Shown one piece after another: positions 47,364 to 59,260 of a stretch of 64,000 bases of DNA. Numbering within the stretch: the first letter of the stretch is position 1; every line of letters starts with the position of its first letter. Origin of the DNA: Begonia masoniana (taxonomy: Eukaryota; Streptophyta; Magnoliopsida; Cucurbitales; Begoniaceae); contig CM039508.1 in the NCBI GenBank assembly GCA_022432975.1, positions 48,945,646-49,009,645 on the forward strand, written 5' to 3'. The notes under the pieces were generated by a model. That model did no database searches and was not told where the DNA came from. It worked only from the letters and a program-made list of their open reading frames with translations. Both the position numbers and the translations under genes were made by a program.

Positions 47364-50300
47364 CAGGGGTGGACAAAACCGGCCCGGACCAAAGAATCGT
47401 ACCAGAATCGACCTATTTGGTCCGATTCTAGTCGGTTTTTCTTTTAAAAAAAATGAATTTTAGTTTTGCTTAAGCAGAACCGAAATTTTTGGTTCGCCTT
47501 TCAGGTTTAATGACAAAAACTTGAAAAATCGAATCAGACCACATAAGAGAGAAAAATGAAAAATCTACAGGTTGAACTTAATTTTTCATTCTGTCAAAAA
47601 ATCTGAAGTCGAAAAATTAGAGGAGAGGGGAGAGGATTGTCTCGCGCTCGCCGTCGCCGAAGCCGAAGGCCTGAATCCTTCAATCTTTAGTTCAACTTCA
47701 ATATCTCTCTCAGTCGTCGCCAACACCTTCAATCTAAAGATTCTGAACCAGAGCTCTCTAAGTAAGTACCAACAACAGGAATTCCTCTCACCCACCTCTA
47801 TTTTACGTTTATTATGCTTCTGTTTTTGGGAGACTCTTCGAACATGACCGAGAGCATTTGTTTGTGTTAGTTTTCTAGTATATTGTCGCATTTTTTTGGG
47901 TTGTTTTGTGGGTGTTTCCTTACTGTTAATTTCGGGTTGCTCTTTACCTGAATTTTTCATCATGTTGCATGTTTTCTTATGTTTCCTTTGTTGTGGGAAA
48001 AAATTCTTTAGAAAGTTTCTTTGATTGGTTACTTTTTTTAGTTGGTTTTGGTTGCTTTTTTTAGTTGTTTTTTGTTGTTTTTGTTACTGTTCTGGGATGA
48101 TTTACTTTTTGATAGATTAAATTTTTGATAAGTTGTTATATTACTAGTTCTGTTGTCAGTGTACGTAGGAAAAGGACAAAAAAATTTGATGTTTCGAATC
48201 AATTTACTGTTATTGAAAATGACAATGATAACAACTCTATAGCTAAATGTAATCATTGTGGAATAATATATGCATGTGATACACTGAAAAATGTGACATC
48301 AAACTTGAAAAAATACATTTGTATTTGTGCATAATTATTGGCAAATGTAGATGTGAAGCAAAAAACTTTGACTTTTCAGAAAATGAATAATAGAAGACAA
48401 CAACCTTCATGTTTTAGTGTTGATACTTGTTGAGAACTACATGCGGAGATAATAATTACTGATAAATTATCTTTGAGGTTTGTTGAAGGATAGGGTATTA
48501 GAGTGTATTCCCAATATTTGCAACCTAGATTTTCCATACCTTATAGAGTCACTGTTACTCGTGATATTTCTTTTTTTTTTTTTTTATGAAAAATAAAAAA
48601 TGAAATTGAAATAGTATTTTAGAAAAACATCACAATCAGTATGTTTGACTACAGATACATGGACTTCTATTCAAAATTTAAATTACATGGTCTTAACTGC
48701 TCATTATATTGATAGTGATTGGACCATGCATAAGAGGATTTTGAATTTTTTTATTTTATTTCGAATCATAAATGTGACACAATTGGTAAAGAAGTAGAAA
48801 AATGTTTGTTTGAATGAGGAATTGAAAATGTGTTAACTGTTACAGTTGATAACGCTTATTCGAATGATGTTGCAATTTCATATTTAATCAAAAGTGTTAG
48901 AAATTTGAATTGTTTGATTTTGAATGGAGAATACATGTCTGTGCAATGTTTTGCATACATATTGAACTTGATTGTAAGTTATGTCTTGAAAGATCATCAC
49001 GAGACTATTAGTAGAGTACGTAGAGCTGTTAAGTATATTTGATCTTCATTTGCAAAGTTACAAATTTTTAATAATTGTGTTGATAATGTTAAGATTGCAT
49101 GCAAAAGTAGTATTTCTCTTGATGTGTCTACAATATGAAATTCTACATATTTGATGTTATCAAGCGCTGAAAAATTTGAAAAAGCATTTGTCAAGTTAAT
49201 GGAAACCAATAGTAATTATGTCGGTGATTTGAGTGGGGAATCACCTCCCGCTAAAACAGACTTGGAGAATATTATAGAACTTCTTAAGTTTTTGAAGATT
49301 TTTTATGATACAACTGTGATTGTTTCAGCGTCTTCTCGTGTGACATCAAATATTTATTTTACGTAGTATGCAATTTGAAAATGGTTATCATGGAATATGC
49401 TTAATCTGACAATCCATCCTTGAGGAATATGGCTATTGGAATGGAAGGAAACTTTGATAAATACTGGGGAAGTTGTGAAAAAATTAATTTTTTCATGTAC
49501 GTTGCAGTTGTATTAGATCCAAGATGTAAAATACAATTTTTACAACATTGTCTTACCATGTTTGTTGACAATAATAGAGCAACAATTTTGGTGAGTCAAG
49601 TACGAAGTGCGATTAACAAATTATATGTTCAATACAATTTGGATTTAGAGTTAAGTATGTCACAAGATTTTTGTAGCACAAGTGTTGTCACATCTTCATC
49701 CACAGGATGAATTACTAGTTTTGCCCACAATAAGGTATATGAGATATTTTGTAGCCGTCATAGCGAGTTAGATACTGTAAGCAAGAGGATGGATGTCGAA
49801 TTGTCGATCTATATTTATCTGAAGAATTAGAAAATTTTTCAAACAATCAAGATATTTTGGCATGGTGGAAAGTGAATTCATTGAAATATCCATTATTAAG
49901 TAAAATTACAAAAGATGTATTGTGTATTCATATTTCCACTGTTCATTCAAAGTCAACTTTCAGTTGTGGAGGACGTGTTCTGGATTTTTATTTTTTTTAG
50001 TTCTTTGCCACCAAAGACTGTAGAGACACTTATTTGCACTCAAAGCTGGATTTTTAAGACAAAACATAATGTAGCCAACTTTAATGACGTGGTCGATGAG
50101 TTTGACAAATGTGTGTTTTATATTTTTCTCATATTCTTATTAGTAATTACTATACATTATATTCTTACTTTGAAACTTATATTTTGCAGAGTTTAGATCA
50201 CCAGATGAAGATAGTGAACCAATTAACATTAGCGAATAACGAGAACATTTAATTTCGTTGGTGTATGTTTGATTGTTTTCTATTTCATTTTTGATAAGTG

Positions 50301-51251
50301 TGTATTTGACACTTTATTGTACTTGTTTATACTTGATTTGATAAGTTTTAATCAAGTGTGTGAATGCATTTAATATTTTTTGTGTAAGTGCTTAGATAGA
50401 AAGAAGAATACATGTTGAAGTTTAAAGTAAAAGCAATTAGAAATTTTGGTTAGAGGAGAAAACATGTTTCAGAAATGGGGACAATTAAATTTCAAGGAGA
50501 CACTTGACAACAGATGCATTGGCGATCGTTCGCCCCAATTAAGGCGATCAATTGCCCCAGCAGCTTTAGTTTCGCCTCACGTGAAAGAAAATCAGAGAAA
50601 GCGACGATAATTTGTCCCAATAGGGCGTTTGATCGCCCCAATAAATCAAATTTGAAGAAATTTACAGTGGAAGCGGCAATGATTCGGCCCAATAAGCCAA
50701 TCGTTCGCCCGGCGAAGTGGTTTGCGATGTTCAAAACAGTATGACAGCCGATAATTCGCTCCACTTGGGCGATTGATTGGCTGTCGCAGGATTAAATTTT
50801 CAAGTTTTAGATTTTAATCGTTTTAATCTTAACCGTTGATCACGTGCCACGAATTATTAGAGAATTAGGTTATAAGTGAACCCTAGAAGACATTATCTAA
50901 GTGAAATTGTAGTACCTAAGTTTTTATTCATCAAACTTAATTCAATCGTTTAATTTACATTAGTTTATTTTAATTAATTAATTAATTGAACTAGTTTATT
51001 ACGTACAATGATTTTTACTATATGAATATTTGTTGGACAACAATTTTTTTTTTTAATTTGGAGTTTTTTATTAAAAAAATATTTTTTTAATAGAGAAACT
51101 GGAACCGAAATCAAAATTCTGGTCCGGTCCTAAAAAATTTTTGATGGTACCAGTCCTAAAAATTGAAAACCGAATATTATTGATCCGGTCCTAATTTTTC
51201 TCAAAATTGAACTTGATTGGATCGGACCGGACCGGACCACGTACACCCGGC
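47364..51251 (+). mobile_element. Decayed hAT (Ac-like) DNA transposon
   Basis: Left end CAGGGGTGGAC followed by GGCCCGGACC; right end GGACCGGACC...GTACACCC, the rough inverted counterpart, as in plant hAT elements. The interior holds transposase remnants at 48150-50080. The 8-bp target duplication expected of hAT is not visible, so the right boundary is approximate. The 50500-50790 part is rich in GGCGAT/TTCGCCCCAATAA motif repeats that form small palindromes. Confidence 0.75.
48150..50080 (+). pseudogene. hAT transposase pseudogene (zf-BED and dimerisation domain)
   Basis: Frame-shifting remnants in order. A BED-type finger reads KCNHCGIIYACDTLKN then TSNLKKY, with the usual His replaced by Tyr. 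DDE-domain pieces read TDTWTSIQNLNYM, VDNAYSNDVAISYL and CFAYILNLIV. Then come MAIGMEGNFDKYW and VVLDPRCKIQFL. The C-terminal dimerisation motif is ILAWWKVNSLKYPLLSKI, followed by STVHSKSTFSCGGRVLD. Several stops and frameshifts (near 48330, 48430, 49040, 49365, 49710) rule out activity. In an intact copy this protein cuts and pastes the element. Confidence 0.88.
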
Positions 51252-51308
51252 GAAGTGGTTTGCGATCTATTTAGGGGTGGGACGGTCCGGTTGCACCATA
51301 CAACCTGG

Positions 51309-51320
51309 TATATATATATA
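51309..51320 (+). promoter_or_regulatory. Putative TATA box of CCT-eta
   Basis: TATATATATAAT about 110 bases before the ATG, followed by a pyrimidine-rich leader (CTTCTCCCCCCTTCC). Typical of a plant housekeeping 5' end. Confidence 0.5.
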
Positions 51321-51428
51321 ATCCAGAACATTGACTCTTCACCTCACTCATTTGCAGAAGCTTGTACCCTGCAAAGCCCTAGATATCTCTTCTTCTCCCC
51401 CCTTCCCCCCCTCTCTCATTCTGCAGAA

Positions 51429-52210
51429 ATGGCATCCATGCTGGTACGTTTTTCTATCTCTTCTCTCGTGTTTTCGTTCGTTGCCTTCTGTGTTGATCGT
51501 TCTCTTACTGTGTGCCTCGAAATGAACAGCAACCTCAAATCATACTGTTGAAGGAAGGCACTGATACTTCGCAAGGGAAGGCGCAGTTGATCAGCAACAT
51601 CAATGCGTGCACTGCTGTGGCCGATGTTGTTCGCACAACTCTTGGACCCAGGGGGATGGACAAGCTCATCCACGATGACAAAGGCGGTGTTACCATCTCT
51701 AATGACGGCGCTACCATCATGAAGCTCCTCGATATTGTCCATCCTGCCTCCAAAATACTCGTTGATATTGCAAAATCTCAAGATTCTGAGGTTTTTCTCT
51801 CTATTTTTAAACCAATTTTGTTTATATCTCTGTCACTGTATTTGGGTGCTTAGAAAACAGTGGAAATGTGATAGAAACTAATATTTTTTTTTTTTTGATA
51901 GCTTAATGTAAAGTGATTAATAAAATTGAGCTAATAAATCTCCATATTTTGGGAGCACTTTAAGTGAAGTGACGGCCCTGAAACCCAATGTGTGTTTGCG
52001 GCTCACCTTGTTAGAAGCAATTATCTTTAAATTTCCTTTTTGCTTATGTTGCCATGGTTTCACTTATGAAAAGACTAAGCCTGCTTGTATCACCAGCACG
52101 AACAATAGAAATGGCAAGAGAGTGTTTATTGACTTCTTTGTTTCTTTAGGAAAGATTTTTAATGTGAATAATGTGTCGAAAATATTTGAATACAACTTCT
52201 TTTCGAGCCA

Positions 52211-52242
<32 letters not shown>

Positions 52243-55200
52243 GCAATTTTGTAAAGGCCTAGAAAATTAAGTAGAGATGATGAAAGGTCTTGAAGTCAGA
52301 TGAAGAACACTCCCTATCCGGCAATGAACTTTTCAAAAACTTATTTATTTATTGATTGGGGTTGTGCATTATTACATTACCTAGGATTATTTATGCACAG
52401 TTTGTATTTGCGTTGGTTCGTAATGTTTACCCTGTTTTAATCATATTTTTCTTGGAAAAAATTTAACCATACCTTTACTTGCATTGTAGGTTGGTGATGG
52501 AACTACAACAGTGGTTCTGCTTGCAGGGGAGTTTCTGAAGGAGGCCAAGCCTTTCATAGAAGATGGAGTTCACCCCCAAAACTTGATCCGTAGTTATCGA
52601 ACAGCATCCCAGTTGGTATATAATTATATTCTTTTTGAAACCACGAGTTCTATGCATGGCCAATTGTTTTAGTAAGTGATCTTCTTTTGATGAATAGGCA
52701 ATTGAGAAGGTAAAAGAACTAGCTGTTAGCATAGAGGGAAAAAGCCTTGAAGAGAAGAAAAGCTTATTGGCGAAATGTGCTGCAACTACGCTTTCTTCAA
52801 AACTAATTGGTGGAGAAAAGGAATTCTTTGCATCAATGGTTGTTGATGCCGTCATTGCAATTGGCGATGAAGATAGATTGAATATGATTGGAATAAAAAA
52901 GGTAGTCATTTTGAATATTGTATTGGATGACTAGCCTTTTTTACTCTAAGTTGTACGGTCTGGATTTCTAAGAGGCATGGACTACTGTTGTTACTCTAGC
53001 AAAAAAGCTGAATATATTTTGCTGGAGTAGAAGTTTACTGTATATTATTTCTTGCATAATTAGGTGTAAGGATTGCATTTCAGCACAAAATTTCCCTTTT
53101 TTTAAAGTTTCTATCTGTCAAAGTTGTCTCTTTAGGAACCAATTGTAAAACGACAGCATTATTTGTTGTGTCATTCCAAGATATGTCTTTCTTGACACAG
53201 TCAATGATTTCATTTTTTGTTTCACCTGTAGCATGATTTTCATTTGGTTTGCTTCTTTAGGTCCCAGGTGGGAACATGCGAGGTTCCTTCCTAGTAAATG
53301 GTGTTGCCTTCAAGAAGACATTTTCATATGCAGGTTTTGAACAGCAACCAAAGAAGTTTGTGAATCCAAAAATACTTTTGTTGAATATTGAGCTGGAACT
53401 GAAATCCGAGAAGGAAAATGCGGAGATTAGGTAAGAGTTTATCGAACTGGCGTTTTTGTTATGATTATTTTCTTAATTTTATAGACTTGTTTCTCTGACA
53501 ATTGCAGGCTTTCCGATCCCTCACAGTATCAGTCCATTGTTGATGCGGAATGGAATATTATTTATGACAAGTTAGATAAATGTGCGCAGAGTAGTGCCAG
53601 AGTTATTCTTTCACGGTTGGCCATTGGTGATCTAGCCACACAGGTGATTGTCTTTTCTTTGTCATCATAACTGTTTTTATATGATCTTTGTGGGAGATCT
53701 ACCATTTTGTTTGTAATGGTTTTCTGACAATGAATGGTATCTTTAAAATGTTTGTAGTAATATTTTTGTTGTCCTATCAGATAATTAGGATTTGGTGATT
53801 TCTAAATGCGTAAACATCCATAATGGTAATCAGGCTATATTGATACTATAAATGTCAGTCTTCATGACCCGCAAACAAAATTCCCAACTTCCCATTATAC
53901 TAGTGATGAATGGAATTTAATTGTGTCTATCTATGAAATAAAGCAAAAAACTTATGCAACGAGCTTTTGTTATTGTAACCCCCAATTCTGATATTTTCTC
54001 ATGGCAAGACATTTTAATGTTTCGTGTTAATGGATCTTCAAAATCTTTTTTTTATATCATTGCATTTTAATATATTATGAAGAGTAGAGAATGATTGGTT
54101 TGTTTGTAAACAGTACTTTGCAGACAGAGATATATTCTGTGCTGGTCGCGTGACTGAAGAAGATCTGCTACGCGTTGCTGCTGCTACTGGTGGATCTGTA
54201 CAGACATCTGTGAACAATGTCATTGATGAGGTTTACTTTTCATGCCATCTGTCGTCCTTTAGTGGTTTCTAAAATAATGAACTCACTGATCATAAAGATC
54301 AATGAATTCCGTTCTTGGAAATTCTAAATCTCGAGGATTTCCTTTGTTGTGTCTAAATTAATTTATACCGTACTCTAGGAGCTAAAAGTAGTGAATTATT
54401 TTCTTGAAGGTTCTTGGGACATGTGAGATATTTGAGGAAAGGCAAGTTGGTAATGAAAGGTTTAATCTATTCAGTGGTTGTCCATCAGGTAAAACTGCCA
54501 CTATAGTCCTTCGAGGTGGAGCTGATCAGGTTTGTCATTTTTTCAGAAGGAAATTAAGATTCTATGAGACTATTATCATAGTTCCCTTTGACTTTTGGTG
54601 CTCTTGGATTTTCTTTTTTTAGTTTATCGAGGAGGCTGAACGCAGTTTACACGATGCAATTATGATTGTGAGGAGAGCATTAAAGAATTCTACAGTTGTT
54701 GCTGGAGGTGGAGCAATCGATGTATGACACCTTTTTCTTATTATCTTGCAACATGTTAAATTTTTAAATTGTACTATGTACACTGAATTTATATTGTTTT
54801 TACATTTGGATGTAGATGGAAATAAGCCGATATTTACGTCAGCATGCACGCACAATAGCTGGGAAGTCACAACTTTTCATCAACGCCTATGCAAAGGCTC
54901 TTGAGGTGAGATGTTATCTGCTCTCATGATGTGGTTTCAACCTCGATTCATGTTTGGAAATTTAATTTTTCAGTTACCAGCATATAACTGACTGTAATTT
55001 TGAAAAACACATTTGTCTTGAAATTTATTGATTTTTTTTACCTTTTTATCTTGTTTTATTACCTGGTGGTAGAGGTATAAGATATATAATTATTGAATTT
55101 TAGCAAGAGACGTCAATGAGCTTTTTTCTATGTGGATGCAGGTTATTCCTCGACAACTCTGTGACAATGCCGGATTTGATGCTACTGATGTTTTGAATAA

Positions 55201-56377
55201 ATTGAGACAGAAACATGCACTTCCTTCAGGTTGATCTCTTTCCTTCGCTCCATTTCTAATTTATTCTCTCCTTTGATATATTGGAAACTGTGAATCTTTC
55301 TCATCAAGTGAGTTCTCACACGTTGGCATGATGTGTTGATATTCCACTTCCATCTTATGACTGTTTTCAGCTTGACGTCTTGTATTTTGTGAAAATTCGT
55401 GTCATTCGTAAATTGATTATTTACTAATCACAAGGATTGTTAAACAGGTGAAGGTGCGCCATATGGGGTGGACATTAACACCGGGGGTATTGCTAACTCG
55501 TTTGCAAATTTTGTCTGGGAGCCAGCAGTTGTTAAGGTGCTAGACTGGTCCCAAATTCGTTTTTGCAAAAAAAAAAAAAACATATGTGCAAGGCTTATTT
55601 AAATCTATCCTTATCTAATGTTGATTGAAGTCTTTAATCACTCTGAACTCTTCGTTGCAGATAAACGCTATTAATGCTGCCACTGAGGCTTCTTGTCTTG
55701 TTTTAAGTGTGGATGAAACAGTCAAAAATCCCAAGGTTGGTCTTCTTTTTCTTGTTTCGTTTGGCATGATAGTTTTGTTGGCTTTTTGGTATCGTCCAAT
55801 TCAATTAATTGGATATAATAATGGTTTATTTTCTAATTCTACGCACTCATTTTGATTATCTATTGTTATTGTTAGATCAATTAATATATATTTTTAATTA
55901 TTATGAATTATTATACTAATTAATGAGTGGCATGTAAATGACTCGTCATGAGGTAAGATTAAAGTGTAAAATTATAAAATAAATCTTGCATTACTCAATC
56001 GATTAATGTCATTGTATGGAGTGTTGTTGAGTCGTATACATGTTTGAACAAGTATCTTTAATGCGGAATTGTGGATTTTTAATAGCTTGTGGATTTCAAT
56101 ATCCTTTGGTTAAAGCCAATTTGAATGTGGACGAGTGCAGATGGCGTCATATATGAAAAGAGATTAGAGGAATCTTTGAACTCTTGATCTCTTGAAGGAT
56201 GGTTAAGCACAAATTTGGGGAATATTATTTTCTCTGGGGTTTCTAAGTGGATTCTATTCTTTGCTATTGCAGTCTGAGAGCGCACAAGGAGAAGCTGCTG
56301 CAAGTGCCATGGGCGGTAGACGTGGAGGGCCTGCTTTCCGTGGTGGACGGGGAGGCCGAGGAATGAGAAGGCGATAA
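51429..56377 (+). CDS. CCT7: T-complex protein 1 subunit eta, CCT7 (14 exons)
   Basis: Subunit of the cytosolic group II chaperonin TRiC/CCT that folds actin, tubulin and other clients using ATP. Coding exons: 51429-51443, 51530-51790, 52490-52615, 52698-52901, 53261-53430, 53508-53643, 54114-54230, 54410-54529, 54623-54721, 54816-54905, 55142-55229, 55448-55536, 55661-55735, 56273-56377. They sum to 1695 bases, 564 aa. TCP-1 signatures [11 protein letters not shown] (40-50) and QDSEVGDGT (89-97) are intact, as is [16 protein letters not shown]. The C-terminal tail GGRRGG...[12 protein letters not shown] is the RG-rich end usual in plant eta subunits. The eta assignment rests on overall resemblance. 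The last two exons and 3' UTR are duplicated downstream. Confidence 0.95.
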
Positions 56378-56690
56378 TTTATTGAAAATCCTCTCTGATC
56401 GTTTGCAAGCTTTATAAAAAGATCGTCTCTCCCGCCGTCGTTTCTGGTAATATTAATGCGTTTTTGGCTTTTGCTTTGTTGTTTGAATCAATCCTTTGTC
56501 GTCCGATTGTTACGATCCCATACGAGTCGAACAGCATTTCGAAGGTCTTTACCATCATCCTGTTAGAGCAATCTATTTTCTTGCATGACATAAATTTTGT
56601 TTTGAAGCATTGATGGGTTACTTTGGAAAGACTTGTTTTTGTAGCCTTGTGAGTTGGAACGCGGAATTTGTGTTTAAAAAAAAAAAAAAA

Positions 56691-57777
56691 CATATGTGCA
56701 AGGCTTATTTAATCTATCCTTATCTAATTTGTTGAAGTCTTATCCCTGAACTCTTCGTTGCAGATAACCGCTATTACTGCTGCCACTGAGGCTTATTGTC
56801 TTGTTTTAAGTGTGATACGTCAAAATCCCAAGGTTGGTCTTCTTTTTCTTGTTTCGTTTGGCATGATAGTTTTTTTTTTTTTTTTTTTTTTGTTGGCTTT
56901 TTGGTATCGTCCAATTCAATTAATTGATATCATCATGTTTCTTTTCTAATTCTACGCACCCCTGTTGAGTAGCTATGTTATTTTTAATTCATTAATATAT
57001 ATTTTTAATTATAGAAGTATTATACAATTAATGAGTGGCATGTAAATACTCGTCATGAGTAAAGATTAAAGTGTAAATTATAAAATAAATCTTGCATTAC
57101 TCAATCGATTAATGTCATTGTATGGAGTGTTGTTGAGTCGTATACATGTTTGAACAGTATCTTTAATGCGGACTTGTGGATTTTTAATAGCTTGTGGATT
57201 TCAATATCCTTTGGTTAAAGCCAATTTGAATGTGGACGAGTGCAGATGGCGTCATATATGAAAGAGATTAGAGAATCTTTGAACTCTTGATCTCTTGAAG
57301 GATGGTTAAGCACAAATTTGGGGAATATTATTTCTCTGGGGTTTTCTAATGGATTCTATTCTTTGCTATTGCATCCTGATAGCGTCACAAGAGAAGCTGC
57401 TGCACGTGCCATGGCGGTAGACTGGAATGCCGGCTTTCCGTGGTGGACGGGGAGGCCGCGGAATGAATGGATAATTTTTGAAAATCCTCTCTATCGTTGC
57501 CCCAAAAAAACAAAAAAAAAGCCCTTATAAAAAGATCGTCTCTCCCGCCGTCTTTCTTGTAATTATGCGTTTTTGGCTTTTGCTTTGTTGTTTGAATCAA
57601 TCCTTTGTCGTCCGATTGTTACTATCCCATACGAGTCGAACAGCATTTCGAAGGGCTTTACATCTCCTGTAGAGCATCTATTTTCTTGCATGACATAAAT
57701 TTTGTTTTGAAGCATTGATGGGTTACTTTGGAAAGACTTGTTTTTGTAGCCTTGTGAGTTGGAACGCGGAATTGTGT
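56691..57777 (+). pseudogene. Tandem copy of the CCT-eta 3' end (exons 13-14 and 3' UTR), degraded
   Basis: Repeats 55581-56675 in the same orientation. Both copies are bounded by runs of 13-15 A. Exon 13 copy (56764-56832) and exon 14 copy (57373-57470) are recognisable but shifted out of frame. Many differences are single-base losses, often in short homopolymers, plus one long T run (about 56868-56890), while long stretches are otherwise identical. That pattern suggests uncorrected long-read sequence joined at a homopolymer as much as a true duplication. No product expected. Confidence 0.88.
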
Positions 57778-58808
57778 AAAAAAAAAAAAAAGCCTTTATT
57801 TTTTTTTTTTCTGCCATTATCTCTAAACTCGAAAGTACAAGTTCAACTGAAACAGAGTTCTAATGACTACCCCGGTAAATCCTACATTGTCAAATCTTAC
57901 TATCATGGCGGGTTACCGGAGTAGAGGCTGAAACAGTGCTGGTGAGGAAAAGTTCCAGATAAGAAGGAGTCGCCGAGAGGAAATTGTCGCTGCAGTTTTT
58001 TTTAAATGAGATTTAAGTTTCTTTTCTATTTATACCTATCCTTCAGTCTTTATTACAAATTTCCACTCCCACCTAGGTTTACTCAACTTGTAATGATTTG
58101 CCTCACAGTAAATTTATCCTAAAGGTTCAATCCGGGTAACAATGAGAAATGGTCAGAAAATCACCTGGCCGCAAATGTCGTGCGTTACATCCACTGTCGC
58201 CTTAAGGGCCATTATTTCCCTTACGTAAATCTTTTTTCGCATAGCTGTTTCCATTATGTTCATTCTTCCATCATGCCCACATGAATTCAAATTCATTTTC
58301 GTAAACTTTTAAACATGATGCGTAACATACATACACATTCAATAAACATATTCTTATGTTTTGTGATGTAGGCCCGAAGGGCGCAAGCAAACTCCCTTAC
58401 CGGGTCTCATTGAAAATCGCTCTGTTTTCACTATTTTGGAAGCCCTGTTCACATAATTCATAACAAATACCATTCAAATCTTCACTAACCTAATCCTACA
58501 CCATTCAAAACCTAAGGAGCTATTTTAGAAGTGCGGATCATCGCACATTCTTGATCAACACTAACCGAACTCCAACTCACTCATATGCATTCTCAAAAAT
58601 ACACTAATTGCACTCTCTTTTGCTATCTAGCCACTAATTCTTGAGAAAAGAAGGAAAAACTTACCTAGTTTGAGGAATGGAGATCAGAGGGGAAAATCCC
58701 GCCTGGAGGCTCTGTTGACTTGATCTGAATACCGAGAAGGAAAATGGAGGAACAGTTGTTTGCTAAACTCATTAACTTTCCCTTAATACGTTATCCCACA
58801 ATAATTTA
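57778..58808. repeat. LTR remnant of the TGTAAC family up to the assembly gap
   Basis: No gene. The block GATGTAGGCCCGAAGGGCG...CTTACCGGG at 58370-58405 matches the equivalent block in the LTR-like insertions near 20323-20360, and AACATGATGCGTAACATAC near 58313 is also shared in style. It ends in the N run. Confidence 0.55.
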
Positions 58809-58908
58809 NNNNNNNNNNNNNNNNNNNNNNNNNNNNNNNNNNNNNNNNNNNNNNNNNNNNNNNNNNNNNNNNNNNNNNNNNNNNNNNNNNNNNNNNNNNN
58901 NNNNNNNN
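58809..58908. other. Assembly gap of 100 N
   Basis: Exactly 100 undetermined bases, the customary placeholder for a gap of unknown size. It probably sits inside the LTR remnant, because both edges show related sequence. Confidence 0.99.
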
Positions 58909-59250
58909 AAATAAATTTCAATATATATTTCGTGACGTAGGGGCTACGGCAAACATCAAAACCTATTATCTATAGTTTCTGATTTTTTTTTTGTTTTACA
59001 ATAGAGAATAAGGTTCTACAATACTTCTAAGCCTTGAATAATCGTCCCGGCTAAAATTATCATGATTAATTTTCTCTTAATTCGAAAAAAATTCTTAAAG
59101 AAAGTGGTTAGAAATTCTTTTCGGATATATCTTAGCTTTGAGGTTTAAGATGGATATGATCCGAAATTCTCCTGTTTGCCAGGGACAATTCGAGTCGATT
59201 GGGCTGGTTCGTCAACGATGAGCACATCTGACTTTCTTTTTTTTTTTTTT
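58909..59250. repeat. Right part of the LTR remnant
   Basis: CGTGACGTAGGGGCTACGG at 58931 parallels GTGATGTAGGGCTATAACC in LTR-like insertion 1 (16658). The rest is AT-rich and uncharacterised. No LRR-coding sequence is seen, although the receptor gene downstream should have it here. Confidence 0.45.
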
Positions 59251-59260
59251 TTTTTTTGCT

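Noticed and set aside
47572..47963. Frames of 91 (+) and 125 (-) codons as host genes
   Set aside because: Located between the hAT left end and the BED-finger remnant; most likely 5' untranslated DNA of the transposon.
56758..56949. Second CCT-eta gene in the duplicated region
   Set aside because: Only the last two exons are present, out of frame and full of small losses.
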